Assembly: GCA_965662575.1 (NCBI GenBank)
Contig: CBFIHN010000002.1
Span: forward strand, 9,020-73,019
Length of the DNA: 64,000 nt
Origin: CBFIHN01 sp965662575
GTDB taxonomy: Bacteria > Pseudomonadota > Gammaproteobacteria > Francisellales > CACEW01
Reading direction: 5' to 3'
Below the pieces are notes generated by a model. The model was given only the letters and a program-made list of their open reading frames with translations, searched no databases and was not told where the DNA came from. The translations under genes were made by a program, and so were the position numbers. Shown here one piece after another: positions 28,254 through 38,262 of the stretch (the first letter of the stretch is position 1; every line of letters begins with the position of its first letter).

Positions 28254-31200
28254 GTGTTTGATGAGCTTAAAAACATAGATGTCGAATTAAAAAACGCGAA
28301 ACCAACAGGTAATCCGGCAACTGATGACCAAATCGAGCTATTTGCAAGAATTTGTCAAGCGTATATTTCGCTCAAACAAGATAAAAATATTGCACTGAAT
28401 AACAATATCATTACGCTCTATGGGCAAGAAATTAGCATTGATGGATGTAGTCCTTTTATTGCATATTTGGTGGCAGATGTTGTTCTGTATAAGGATGGAT
28501 ATTTAAATAAACAATATGAAGTTTTTTTCGATAGTATTAATGGATACAGTGAAGCATTAAGTAGTGAAAATTTACAATCTGTTTTAGACAATCTCTCAGA
28601 GTTAGAAAAATATAACAATAAAAATGAACAGTTAAAAATAACAATTGAGCTGCTTACACAAGATGTACATGAGCTTAACCATGCTAACCAAAAAGCACGT
28701 TCTAATCTCAATAAATTTTTGCAAGAATTAGACAGTTCGCTAGGACAGGAGGCCCATAATCTAGAAGATTATTCTATTGAGGATGTAGAACAAAATATTC
28801 AAGCAAGAATTTTCCAAGTGCAGGAGATAAGAAAATTCTACAATTCACACAAAAATAATTTTTTAGAAGGAGAAAAACAAGAGATTATAACTGAGGAGGA
28901 AGAACGAATAAGAGAGCTAGAGGAATCTCTTGAAGGTCTAGAATTAAATCTTGATAGTTATAAAAAAATAGTCGATGACCAAGATAAATCAAAACAAGAA
29001 AACGATAAAAAAATCGAAAGCTTATACGAAGAAATAATAGCTTTTGATAAGCTTTTAGAAAGTGAACGCACGAAATCCGAGGAATATCAAAAACATAATA
29101 AAGAATTAAGAGAATTTATCGGTCAAAAAGATAAGGATCAGAAGAGTCTGCAGCATGAAATTGATACTTTTAAACAATGGTTAGATTCTGAGATTAAAAT
29201 ATGCCAAAAAGCGCTACAAGACAACGTTGACAATACACAAAAAGTTGAAGCAGAGTCGACTACGGATAATTCTCTGAAGAGCAGTCATAAACAGCTATCC
29301 AGGATGCTACAAGCGATACAATGCCAAATGGCTGCTCTACGAGAAGAAAATATGGCACTCAGGCTGTCAAACGATATGGTGTCCGGTCAGTTTGATTACG
29401 GCAACAATGACTGTCTAGATTTCGACAAGTTCTTGCCGGATCCAAAACAATCCACAAAAAATATTCAACTGCTCAAGGATACTTATCAGAAGCACAATGC
29501 AGCGAATGATAAATTAGAAGAGAAAAAACTTGCGTTTGATAGTGTCAGTACGGATGCAACTAATAGTGATCTGATTGATTCATATACGAATGATCTCGAA
29601 GAAATTAACAACGTAGTTGACTTCTCTGCTGTGCCAAAATTGGACAATATAGTTGATTTTACTCAGCAAATTGATTACGAAATTCAGTTCATAGATGAAC
29701 AGGCTAACAATTATGAAGAATATGCAAAACTTATTGAAGACGCTAAAAAAAATACAGTCAGTCGAGATAATCAAGTCAGTAAGAAGCCTAGCAGAAAAAA
29801 TAAGAGTGAAGAGTCTAATAATAGTGATAATGTCAATCGTGAATTTGATAACATTGTTGTCGAAATAAAAAAAGATGCGAGAAGCTTTCAACAATTTAAG
29901 GAAAAGTATCAGCAACTAAGTGAAGATGCCAAACTTTTAAACGTATTAAATACAACGCTTAGTGACGAGTCGAAAAAATATCAACGTTCAATCGGGCATT
30001 TGCAGAGGCTCAATAACCGGTTGCTTAAAGAAATTAAGCAATCTAAAGAATTAAACACCCAGCAGCTTAGTTCTCTCCAAAATGAAATTAAAAAAAATAA
30101 CCAAAATATTGAGAGATTTAAATCAACCATTCAAGATCTCAATAAGGAAATTAAAGATAATCAAGTTCGTTTTGAAGAGAAAAATTTGCAGAATCAGGGC
30201 AAAATTTCTAATTTAGAAGCGCTAACTATAAAACTTGAGGCGTTGAATAGAGAAAATCAAAGTAAAATTGAAAGCAGCAAACAATTAATTAACGAGCTAA
30301 ATGCAAAGAATACTGATTTAGAGAATCTTCTATCGGCTCAGGTGGTTATTAATAAAAATTTGGATGAACAGATTCAATCACTAGCAGAAGAACTTAATAA
30401 GAGCACAAGTGATAATAAAGGGCTTTCGAACACAATTGACCAACTCAAGACGCATAATAATCAGCAAAAACAAACTATTGGTGATATGAAGAATGAGCTT
30501 CAACAAGCAAAAAAGAAAATTGATCAATTAACCATATATAAAGATTTGTATGAAAAGGAAAGGGAAAATAACTTGGAGTTATTTAGGCTAAATAACCAGT
30601 TAAACCATCAGTTGTCCCGTGCTAACAAACATTTAACAGACCTACAGAGAAAGGTTAAGAATTTAGAATCATATCAGAGATCCGTAAGCCGGGAAAATAA
30701 AGCGGTTATCCAGCAGTTAAAGGAAAAATCTGAGCAAGAGCAAGCCAAAGTCAATGAGATGCAGTTAGCATTGAAAAAGAATCAGCAATTGATCGCTGAA
30801 AACAATCAGATCAAACCACAGCTCAAGACGCTTGCAGATAAAGTGAATGAATTGGAAAACAATGCAGTTTTAACTCAGGGAACGATTAAGCACTATCAAG
30901 AACTCAATCAATCACTAAATGCTGAGAATGATAGGCTTAAGTCTCAGGTAGACAATTTAAGTGATAATAATTATGAATTGTTAAATGAAATTTATGAGAA
31001 AGAGTCGAAGATAAGCGATTTAACTGAGAAAACTGATGACCTAAATATGAAGCTTGGGAACACTTTGACTCAGAATAAAGAATTAGTTAAGGAAAATCAA
31101 AAGTTAAAAAACAATCTTAGCCAATGTGAAGGTGAGTTAGAGCTCTATAAATGTTTAGTTGAGAGTTATGAAAAGGAGCTAAAGGATAATAATTTCGCAT

Positions 31201-34200
31201 CTGAGAAGAAAAAACAATTTTGGTCTGATGAGTTTTCATGTCAGTTGCAAGAAAATATTCAGTTAATGTCTCAAAATGCTGAATTATTCAAGAGCCGTGA
31301 AAATCTGTTAATGAATAGTAAGCAGGACGGAAAAACGATCAATAGCCTAAATGCATTAGTTGCTGAACAAAAAGAACAACTTGCATTGCTAAAAGACAAA
31401 AACACAGACTATAAACGCCTAAATGACATCATTAAGACTCAATCTGAGTCAATTAAAGGTCTAAAAAATAAATTTAAAGAAATTCATGCTGAAAATAGTT
31501 CATTATCTGTCGTGCATAAACAGACTGTGGCTCAGAATAGTACCCTGAAAAACTCAGTTGATCTTTTAAATCAGGAAGTGGAACATTTAAAACAATGGCC
31601 AGAAATTGAGCAAAAAATTGGTACACTGACTCCAACTTTATTTAAAGCGTTAAAAGAGGTTAGTTTTGATGCAAGTACTATCGAGCTTTTGGTTGCTCAA
31701 GACATTGCACATGATGAGCCTGATGATAGTAATCAGGATGAAAAACCCCCTGTTGAAATAAAAGAATACTTAGCATCGATAAAAGACTACTCTTGGTATA
31801 ATAATGTATTTAATAAAATCGTTGCTAAATACATCACCACAAAACTAGATCTTAACCAAATCCAAAATCTTAGCCAGTTGATAAATGCGAATGATACAAG
31901 TGGAGATACGAGCTCTACGACTCTTGGCAGTGAGGGCAACAATACTGATCATAATCAAATTAATCTACACAACGATGATTCAGATGAAAATCAAAAATTA
32001 AAAGCACTAGCCAATTTGATAAAAGGTGATGATCGGCTTATTGCAGAGGTTCACGAGCGTGCGACTATTGATTGTGCGAGTTATCTTAGCTCTGACCGTC
32101 AACAGTACGAATATTATGAACAATATTTTCCAAATGGAGTGACTGCATGGCGATGGGTTTTAGGCATTACGGCGACATTAACTATAGGCGGTGTTTCTGC
32201 AGCTGTTGTCTTAGGTGTATTAAGCGCCATGGGGTATTTTTCCTCCGATGCTGTTGTAGAGCCTATATATAAAGCCCCCGAAATCAAACCTGGTGCTAGC
32301 TTTATTTTAACTGGAATCTCTGAGGATCCGGACCCCGAAGTTAATCATGGTGATTTGATCTCTGAGTTTTTAGCTGGCAATGTAATATTTGATAATGATA
32401 CTGTCACCCTAAAGGGCATAGCGGTCACTGATAATAAAAGTGGCGACGATGGCGCTTACGAATATTCGTTAGATAGTGGTAATACTTGGGCAGTTCTGCC
32501 ATCTGATTTAAGAGATAGCAATGCTTTATATTTACCAGCTAATGCGAAACTGCGTTTTATGCCCAATGAAAATTACAATGGTACGCCAGGTGCGTTGCTC
32601 TTTAGGGCAATTGATAGTAATTACTCCAGTGAGTTAAGCAGTGATCAACTATTTGATGCCAGTCAGAATGGCGGAGAAGCTTCTATTTCTGCTGATACAG
32701 TGCCGATCAATATTGCCGTTTTAGAAGTCTATGATCAGCCAAAGGTAACTGGATCCAATTTGGATAAAAATTACCGCGAGGGTAGTGGTCAGCAAAATAT
32801 CTTTGAGATTGCTAAATTTGATGCGGTTGATCAAAATCAGTCAGTTCTTGAGGCCCAGGTTGGTTTCTCTGGGGTGACGGATAAAGATAAGCTAGTTATC
32901 GGTGACTGTTCATTTGCCTTCGATGCCAGTTCACAACAAGAGTGCAAACTGACTGTTGGTGATACAAATTATCAGTTTACTCTTGCAATAGACAGTGTTA
33001 ATAAGATCTATACGCTTAGCCATGTTGTTAATGAAGAAAGTGTGCCTGCAAGTAGTGATCAATTTCGCCAGGTATTTAATGCGATTCAATATAAAAATAG
33101 TGATGAAAATTTGGAGACAGATCGATTCGTCACATTTAGCTTATTATCCTTTAAAGATAATGGGAAGGAAAATAATCAAAGCATTTTGTCTGAAGCTGAG
33201 CCAATCAAAACACAGTTTACAGTTCAGTATGTTAATAATGCCCCCACAGCCGTAAATGGTAGCAATCAGGCTGAGTTTTTAGAAAATGGCGAGCCAGTAA
33301 AAATATTTAATCAAGACCTCAGTTTGTCTAGTGGTGGTGAATTAAGTCAAACCATATCAACACTGATATTTCGAATTTCTAATGCATCAGAGGCTGATCA
33401 ATTGTCGCTTGAAAATGGGGTTACTATTGATCTTGGTCAGGATAAAATTAACGTTAATTTTACATATCGTGATCATATTTATAGTTATTCACGCTCAAAA
33501 AATTTAGGAACTTTAACACTGACTAATAGTGGTAATGCATCCGTTGAGCATATTGAGTCTTTGTTGAAGAGTTTGAGCTATAAAAATAATTCTAACCATA
33601 TTTTGCAAAACTATACCTTTTCTATAGCCCTGGATAAGGTTCAAGATGATGGCGGTACTCAAAATGGCGGCCTTAATACAACGGAACCTGACGGCTTTAC
33701 ATCTTCTATCTTTGTAAAGGCAGTCAATGATGCGCCTAAAATTGAAATTAATGATCAAAGTCATGTTTCTGTTGATACTCAGGAGCCTGGGCAAAAAATT
33801 AAAGCGGTGACGTTCACAATGAGTAGTAGTGTTATTCGTCCATCGCCAGAAGGTGTTTTAACAATTGATAATAACCGTATTGATTTGGCACAAGCTGAAA
33901 GTTTCCCTCCTGGTTTTTCAGTCACTACCAATGGTGACAATAGTAAAACCATCACCTATGAACCCAGTACGCCGATGACAGTGCAAAAGGCAGAAAACAT
34001 TATTAATGGCATGCAATATAGCTATGTTGACGATAATGATAGTGCTCGGAATGTGACGTATAAAGATAAATTGACAGTTAGTGTTTCTGAGGCAGAGGTA
34101 ACAGAAAATGCAAATTCTAGTGCGATCAGTTTGGGCTTTAAAAGTGGTTATTATCAGTGGGATATTTCCCCTGAGGTTCAGCACTCACTCTCTGGCTCTG

Positions 34201-34742
34201 CAGTGACAGTGACGTTTGATAGGCCAGACAATTTAAGTGTGCTGGATCCATCGAGATGCGGCTATAGCAAAGATAATGGCGATTTAATTCCTTTTACTGA
34301 AAATCAATTAGAGCAGGGAAGATTTAGTTTGTCCCTTGAACAAGACACAACGGTTAAAGTAGTCTTAGAGTTGAATCAAGAGAATACCGATCCAAATAGT
34401 CCACAAGGATCTTACTCTCCTAATGAGCTTTCATGTTTTGTTCCGTCGGGTTTTGGTGGCACTTATAATTGTCACGAGATAAGCCATGGTGGTTCGCGAC
34501 AATTATTTGAGATAGGCTTGTCTAATAACATGATGTCACCTAACACGGTGCTGATGCTTGCCTCGGCAACTTCCATGGGGATAAGCCCACTTGCACTGCC
34601 GATTTTTGGTCTTGGTATTTGGTTTTATTACAAACACTATCATAGGCAACAGAATCATGGGACTTCTTATGAAAATTCGAATACTTTTATGAATATTGAG
34701 GAACTGAATAATCCTGAAAATGAAGTACATATAGTTGACTGA
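28254..34742 (+). CDS. Giant (2162 aa) coiled-coil membrane protein with cadherin-like repeats
   Basis: I do not recognise this protein. Residues 1-115 look globular. About 115-1130 is almost continuous coiled coil rich in Gln, Asn, Lys and Glu, with no Walker A motif, so it is not an SMC/Rad50 ATPase. An acidic linker follows, then a membrane span at about 1301-1326. About 1330-2090 is an ectodomain: a first beta domain with Asp-rich ISEDPDPEVNHGDL, then about three cadherin-like repeats whose junctions read YVNNAP (about 1662) and AVNDAP (about 1824), as in large RTX-type adhesins. A second span lies at about 2098-2126, with a short C-terminal tail. Predicted topology puts the coiled coil in the cytoplasm. 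GTG start with AAGGAGGTGG six bases upstream. The region is more AT-rich than its neighbours. Confidence 0.75.
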   Translation: MFDELKNIDVELKNAKPTGNPATDDQIELFARICQAYISLKQDKNIALNNNIITLYGQEISIDGCSPFIAYLVADVVLYKDGYLNKQYEVFFDSINGYSEALSSENLQSVLDNLSELEKYNNKNEQLKITIELLTQDVHELNHANQKARSNLNKFLQELDSSLGQEAHNLEDYSIEDVEQNIQARIFQVQEIRKFYNSHKNNFLEGEKQEIITEEEERIRELEESLEGLELNLDSYKKIVDDQDKSKQENDKKIESLYEEIIAFDKLLESERTKSEEYQKHNKELREFIGQKDKDQKSLQHEIDTFKQWLDSEIKICQKALQDNVDNTQKVEAESTTDNSLKSSHKQLSRMLQAIQCQMAALREENMALRLSNDMVSGQFDYGNNDCLDFDKFLPDPKQSTKNIQLLKDTYQKHNAANDKLEEKKLAFDSVSTDATNSDLIDSYTNDLEEINNVVDFSAVPKLDNIVDFTQQIDYEIQFIDEQANNYEEYAKLIEDAKKNTVSRDNQVSKKPSRKNKSEESNNSDNVNREFDNIVVEIKKDARSFQQFKEKYQQLSEDAKLLNVLNTTLSDESKKYQRSIGHLQRLNNRLLKEIKQSKELNTQQLSSLQNEIKKNNQNIERFKSTIQDLNKEIKDNQVRFEEKNLQNQGKISNLEALTIKLEALNRENQSKIESSKQLINELNAKNTDLENLLSAQVVINKNLDEQIQSLAEELNKSTSDNKGLSNTIDQLKTHNNQQKQTIGDMKNELQQAKKKIDQLTIYKDLYEKERENNLELFRLNNQLNHQLSRANKHLTDLQRKVKNLESYQRSVSRENKAVIQQLKEKSEQEQAKVNEMQLALKKNQQLIAENNQIKPQLKTLADKVNELENNAVLTQGTIKHYQELNQSLNAENDRLKSQVDNLSDNNYELLNEIYEKESKISDLTEKTDDLNMKLGNTLTQNKELVKENQKLKNNLSQCEGELELYKCLVESYEKELKDNNFASEKKKQFWSDEFSCQLQENIQLMSQNAELFKSRENLLMNSKQDGKTINSLNALVAEQKEQLALLKDKNTDYKRLNDIIKTQSESIKGLKNKFKEIHAENSSLSVVHKQTVAQNSTLKNSVDLLNQEVEHLKQWPEIEQKIGTLTPTLFKALKEVSFDASTIELLVAQDIAHDEPDDSNQDEKPPVEIKEYLASIKDYSWYNNVFNKIVAKYITTKLDLNQIQNLSQLINANDTSGDTSSTTLGSEGNNTDHNQINLHNDDSDENQKLKALANLIKGDDRLIAEVHERATIDCASYLSSDRQQYEYYEQYFPNGVTAWRWVLGITATLTIGGVSAAVVLGVLSAMGYFSSDAVVEPIYKAPEIKPGASFILTGISEDPDPEVNHGDLISEFLAGNVIFDNDTVTLKGIAVTDNKSGDDGAYEYSLDSGNTWAVLPSDLRDSNALYLPANAKLRFMPNENYNGTPGALLFRAIDSNYSSELSSDQLFDASQNGGEASISADTVPINIAVLEVYDQPKVTGSNLDKNYREGSGQQNIFEIAKFDAVDQNQSVLEAQVGFSGVTDKDKLVIGDCSFAFDASSQQECKLTVGDTNYQFTLAIDSVNKIYTLSHVVNEESVPASSDQFRQVFNAIQYKNSDENLETDRFVTFSLLSFKDNGKENNQSILSEAEPIKTQFTVQYVNNAPTAVNGSNQAEFLENGEPVKIFNQDLSLSSGGELSQTISTLIFRISNASEADQLSLENGVTIDLGQDKINVNFTYRDHIYSYSRSKNLGTLTLTNSGNASVEHIESLLKSLSYKNNSNHILQNYTFSIALDKVQDDGGTQNGGLNTTEPDGFTSSIFVKAVNDAPKIEINDQSHVSVDTQEPGQKIKAVTFTMSSSVIRPSPEGVLTIDNNRIDLAQAESFPPGFSVTTNGDNSKTITYEPSTPMTVQKAENIINGMQYSYVDDNDSARNVTYKDKLTVSVSEAEVTENANSSAISLGFKSGYYQWDISPEVQHSLSGSAVTVTFDRPDNLSVLDPSRCGYSKDNGDLIPFTENQLEQGRFSLSLEQDTTVKVVLELNQENTDPNSPQGSYSPNELSCFVPSGFGGTYNCHEISHGGSRQLFEIGLSNNMMSPNTVLMLASATSMGISPLALPIFGLGIWFYYKHYHRQQNHGTSYENSNTFMNIEELNNPENEVHIVD

Positions 34743-35015
34743 GTTTAGTTTGAGCTGATATTTCTTATCTAAGCTTTTTTCTATACTAAAAAAATGATTT
34801 TAGGTCTAGATAATGGCGAGAATTAGGGCTAGGATAAATGAGTAAACTAGGTAAACAGTCTGTGGAAGTATTGGGTGTTTGTGAGTGAAAATTAGAACTT
34901 TTAGTTTGTCTTAGTCTCTTCGTCACATCATCTCTGTTTTGCCTAGCCATTACTCTGATGAAGTTTTTTGAGTTTTTGCCTTCATTAGGGGCTGCATACA
35001 ATTAGGAGATCCAGG

Positions 35016-38000
35016 ATGGATAATAGGAAGCAGGGACGTTTTCCGTATCAAAAAATTTGTTTCAATATATCATTGGCAGTGGCTACTGCATTGTTATCTG
35101 CTTGTGGCGGCGGTGGCAGTAGCTCTTCACCACAGCCTGTGCCACCAGTTGGACCTGTCGCTAAACTGGAAGTTTCTAGTAATAATCAGGTTGCTTTAGG
35201 TGATAGCATGGATGTCCATGTTAAACTGCAGCCCTTGTTAATGAGTTTTCACCTTGGTGCGCAAACATCGCCAGAATCTGCTGCAACGAATCTTAAATTT
35301 AATTTTGTTAGCCCCGCTGATGCCAATGATTTTGTGGTGACGAAAAGTATCAGCTGTAACCGGTTTACACCAAACCAAGCTTGCACAATTACTTTGGCAG
35401 CTAAAGATTCTGCTTATCAAAGCTTGGCTAATTCTTTAGTGCAATATCAAGTGCAGGCCACTGTCGATGGTATTGTACAAAAGTCGACGGTACAAACCCT
35501 TCGAGTGAATGCATTATCATTGCATGCAGATCGTGATACTGTCGCTAGTGGTGATGCGAACACGGTCACAGTCAGTAATATAACGGGTAAAGCAATAGAT
35601 TTAAGTAAAGCACAGTTTACTTTGGCTCAGGCTGATCAAGCTGATGGTGCTGCTGTTCATATTTTTGATAATCAGTGTGTAAAGTTACTGCCGAATAATG
35701 CGCAATGTACCTTCAAGCTCCAAGCAAGTAATGATGCGCCAACCCAAGATGTTTCTTATCAAATTAATGCCAATGATGATAAGTTGGCAGAGGGTGCGGT
35801 GTCGGTTGTTAGGCCTGAGCTTGCATTTAGCTCGTTGGAGCCGAGTCAGACAGAGTCTATCCCCAATCAGGACTTTAGCTTGTTAGTGACCAATAATTCA
35901 TCTGTTACTGCGCAAAAAGTCTCAGCAACGCTTACGTCAGAGTCGGGACTTAACCATGGTGAAGCTCTAGATGTTGTCAAAAATGACTGCGATGGTATTA
36001 ATCTATCTGCAGGTAATAGCTGTGAAATCATTTATAGGCCAACTAATGAGACGATTGCAACAGATATTATGGTAACGGCGGCTAATGCTGATTCAGCACA
36101 GGAAAAAATTACGAATCGTAAGAGTATGTTGTCACTAGCTGTTGATCCAAGTACTGTCACTATCACCGATGGCATTGCTCATGATATTAAAGTCACGGTT
36201 AACAATAATGGTGCTAATACTCAGCCTATAGCGATTGATGCGCCAATATTAGGCCAGCCAGTTGCCAAAGATTCAAATTGCGGTAACATTTTGGGTGCTG
36301 GAAAAAGTTGTGTTAACACTTATCAGTTTACAGGGCGGGCATCCCAATCTAATCCGATTAAAACAGATGTGACACTCAGCAATGGCATGTCTGCAGGCTT
36401 GCAAGTTAATCATTATCCAGCATTTTATAGTTTAACCGCGAGTATGCATCCGGTCTCTACATCACTTGCAAGTCATGTTGGCCGGTTTGTATTGCCCTAT
36501 AACTATACAGATTCAAGTGGTGTGTCTCACCAAATACTGCTTTTTGCGGGAACACAAGGGCTCTCCATATCCCGTGATCAAGGTAAAAATTGGAAAAATT
36601 TGACGGCAGCAGATGGTCTCGGTGGTAATGGCATTAATGATATTAAAGTTAATGATAATAGCTTCTATGTGGCAACCAATGCAGGAATTAGTGTTTCTAC
36701 AGATTATGGTAAAACCTGGCATTTCCGCTCAGTTAATGGTGATCAAGTCAATAGTTTAACTTTTTCTGGCAAGACGATCTATGCGGGGACTGCAGAGGGA
36801 AGTGTTGATATTTCTAATGATGGCTACACTTGGGTGCAGCATGATGTTGATGGGGTAAATCAAGGTAATCAGGTTTTTCAAGTGGTAGTTAGTGGGGATA
36901 AAATTTATGCATTAGCGATCAGGGGGGTATTTGAGTCTTCTGATGGGGGGCTAACTTGGCAGCAGGTGAATTTGCCAGGCAGCCCAGTAGCGATTCAGAT
37001 GTCAATGCAAAATAATCACTTATACCTGGCAACAACTTTAGGTATTTATCAGTCGGCAGATCAGGGGTCAACTTGGCAAATCTCACTGCAAAATAAAGGT
37101 TTTGTCTATGACATATTGTTTGATGATAACCATCAACCATTAGCAGCTGCTACAGATACAGGTGCTTATTTCTTTACTAGTGGTGACACCAATAACTACC
37201 ATAAATATGATGCTGGCAGTGGTTTGCCAAGTAGTAAGGTTTATAGTTTGGGTGTTGATTCTACGGGTTGCTTTTATGCCGCAACCTCTGCAGGCCTAAC
37301 AAGTCTTCATCATAAAGCAACAACATGGCAGTCATTAGGTGCTGTCAATACGCCCTTTTTGCCGTTAGATTCAAGTGTTGGCGCATACCCTGGGATAGAT
37401 AAAAGAATTAACCAAGTAAATGCGTTGTTTGATTATAAAAATCATCTATATGTCTCTACACAATATAATGGTATTGGAGTTTCCGATGATGGCGGACAAA
37501 CTTGGCAGGTTATAACCACTGGGAATGGGCTGCCTTCTGACCAAATCAGGCAGGTGGTTAGTGATAGTAGCGATAAGCTCTATGCGGCAACCCGTCATGG
37601 TTTGGCGGTTTCCAATGATCAGGGACATACTTGGCGGATATTGTCAGGGGATAGTTTGTTTAGTGTTTATGCTCAAGGTCAGAATATAGTTGTTGGCATT
37701 GTCAATGGTGGGATTAAGTTTTCAGAAGATGCAGGTGCTACTTGGCAAGAGGCACAAGGTGTTGCAGCAAGAAGTGTTTATGCTTTTGCAAAGTTGGGAA
37801 GTACCTTATATGCAGGTATTAATGGCGATGGTGTATATAAATCTTTGGATAATGGTAAGAGCTGGGATCAGCTTCCGAGTACCAATAGTTTTGGTTCGAT
37901 TAATGCCCTTACTGTGTCTGGTAGTATGTTATATGCCGGTGGTCAAAAAGGGCTATTTGAGTCACAAGACAATGGTCAGACATGGACAGTTGTATTGACA

Positions 38001-38207
38001 GCAAGTCATCAGGTTAATGGTATTCTTGATAATGACGGCATACTTTATGCATCCACTGACAATGGGCTGTACAAGATAAATGGTAATCAGCATCAACAAT
38101 ATTTAACAACCTCTGGACTACCTGGGAATAGCATCAATGATGCATTGTTAGTTGATCAGCAGTTATATGTTGGTACGCAGGGTGGTTTGGCGCGGATGGA
38201 TCTATAG
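35016..38207 (+). CDS. Outer-membrane-type lipoprotein with Ig-like domains and Asp-box propeller (1063 aa)
   Basis: A signal peptide ends LLSAC with lipidation at Cys-30, followed by GGGGSSSS; Gly at +2 favours outer-membrane sorting. Residues about 50-470 form four beta domains, each with a cysteine pair (for example SCNRFTPNQAC, NQCVKLLPNNAQC, NDCDGINLSAGNSC). Residues about 480-1063 carry ten Asp-box motifs of S-x-D-x-G-x-x-W type (SRDQGKNW, STDYGKTW, SSDGGLTW, SADQGSTW, SDDGGQTW, SNDQGHTW and others), predicting one or two beta-propellers as in sortilin or sialidase-like folds. No sialidase catalytic set is evident. It follows the giant gene in the same direction after 273 bases and may be its partner. 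Confidence 0.75.
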   Translation: MDNRKQGRFPYQKICFNISLAVATALLSACGGGGSSSSPQPVPPVGPVAKLEVSSNNQVALGDSMDVHVKLQPLLMSFHLGAQTSPESAATNLKFNFVSPADANDFVVTKSISCNRFTPNQACTITLAAKDSAYQSLANSLVQYQVQATVDGIVQKSTVQTLRVNALSLHADRDTVASGDANTVTVSNITGKAIDLSKAQFTLAQADQADGAAVHIFDNQCVKLLPNNAQCTFKLQASNDAPTQDVSYQINANDDKLAEGAVSVVRPELAFSSLEPSQTESIPNQDFSLLVTNNSSVTAQKVSATLTSESGLNHGEALDVVKNDCDGINLSAGNSCEIIYRPTNETIATDIMVTAANADSAQEKITNRKSMLSLAVDPSTVTITDGIAHDIKVTVNNNGANTQPIAIDAPILGQPVAKDSNCGNILGAGKSCVNTYQFTGRASQSNPIKTDVTLSNGMSAGLQVNHYPAFYSLTASMHPVSTSLASHVGRFVLPYNYTDSSGVSHQILLFAGTQGLSISRDQGKNWKNLTAADGLGGNGINDIKVNDNSFYVATNAGISVSTDYGKTWHFRSVNGDQVNSLTFSGKTIYAGTAEGSVDISNDGYTWVQHDVDGVNQGNQVFQVVVSGDKIYALAIRGVFESSDGGLTWQQVNLPGSPVAIQMSMQNNHLYLATTLGIYQSADQGSTWQISLQNKGFVYDILFDDNHQPLAAATDTGAYFFTSGDTNNYHKYDAGSGLPSSKVYSLGVDSTGCFYAATSAGLTSLHHKATTWQSLGAVNTPFLPLDSSVGAYPGIDKRINQVNALFDYKNHLYVSTQYNGIGVSDDGGQTWQVITTGNGLPSDQIRQVVSDSSDKLYAATRHGLAVSNDQGHTWRILSGDSLFSVYAQGQNIVVGIVNGGIKFSEDAGATWQEAQGVAARSVYAFAKLGSTLYAGINGDGVYKSLDNGKSWDQLPSTNSFGSINALTVSGSMLYAGGQKGLFESQDNGQTWTVVLTASHQVNGILDNDGILYASTDNGLYKINGNQHQQYLTTSGLPGNSINDALLVDQQLYVGTQGGLARMDL

Positions 38208-38225
38208 GGAGTAATTTGAGTCACA

Positions 38226-38249
38226 GTATTGCTGTATTGCTGTATTGCT
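38226..38249. repeat. Short tandem repeat (GTATTGCT x3)
   Basis: Three perfect head-to-tail copies of the 8-mer GTATTGCT lie in the 55-base convergent gap between the propeller lipoprotein and rluD. No function is evident. Confidence 0.7.
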
Positions 38250-38262
38250 GTTTTCTCGGTAT

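Noticed and set aside
29580..29915. Minus-strand frame of 111 codons inside the giant gene
   Set aside because: Low-complexity Ile/Phe-rich complement of a Lys/Asn-rich coiled coil; no start context.
28254..32100. SMC/Rad50-type ATPase reading of the giant coiled-coil protein
   Set aside because: No Walker A, signature or Walker B motif at either end of the coiled coil, and a membrane span follows.
35016..38207. Sialidase
   Set aside because: Asp boxes are structural and occur in many propellers; no arginine triad or other sialidase catalytic set is evident.
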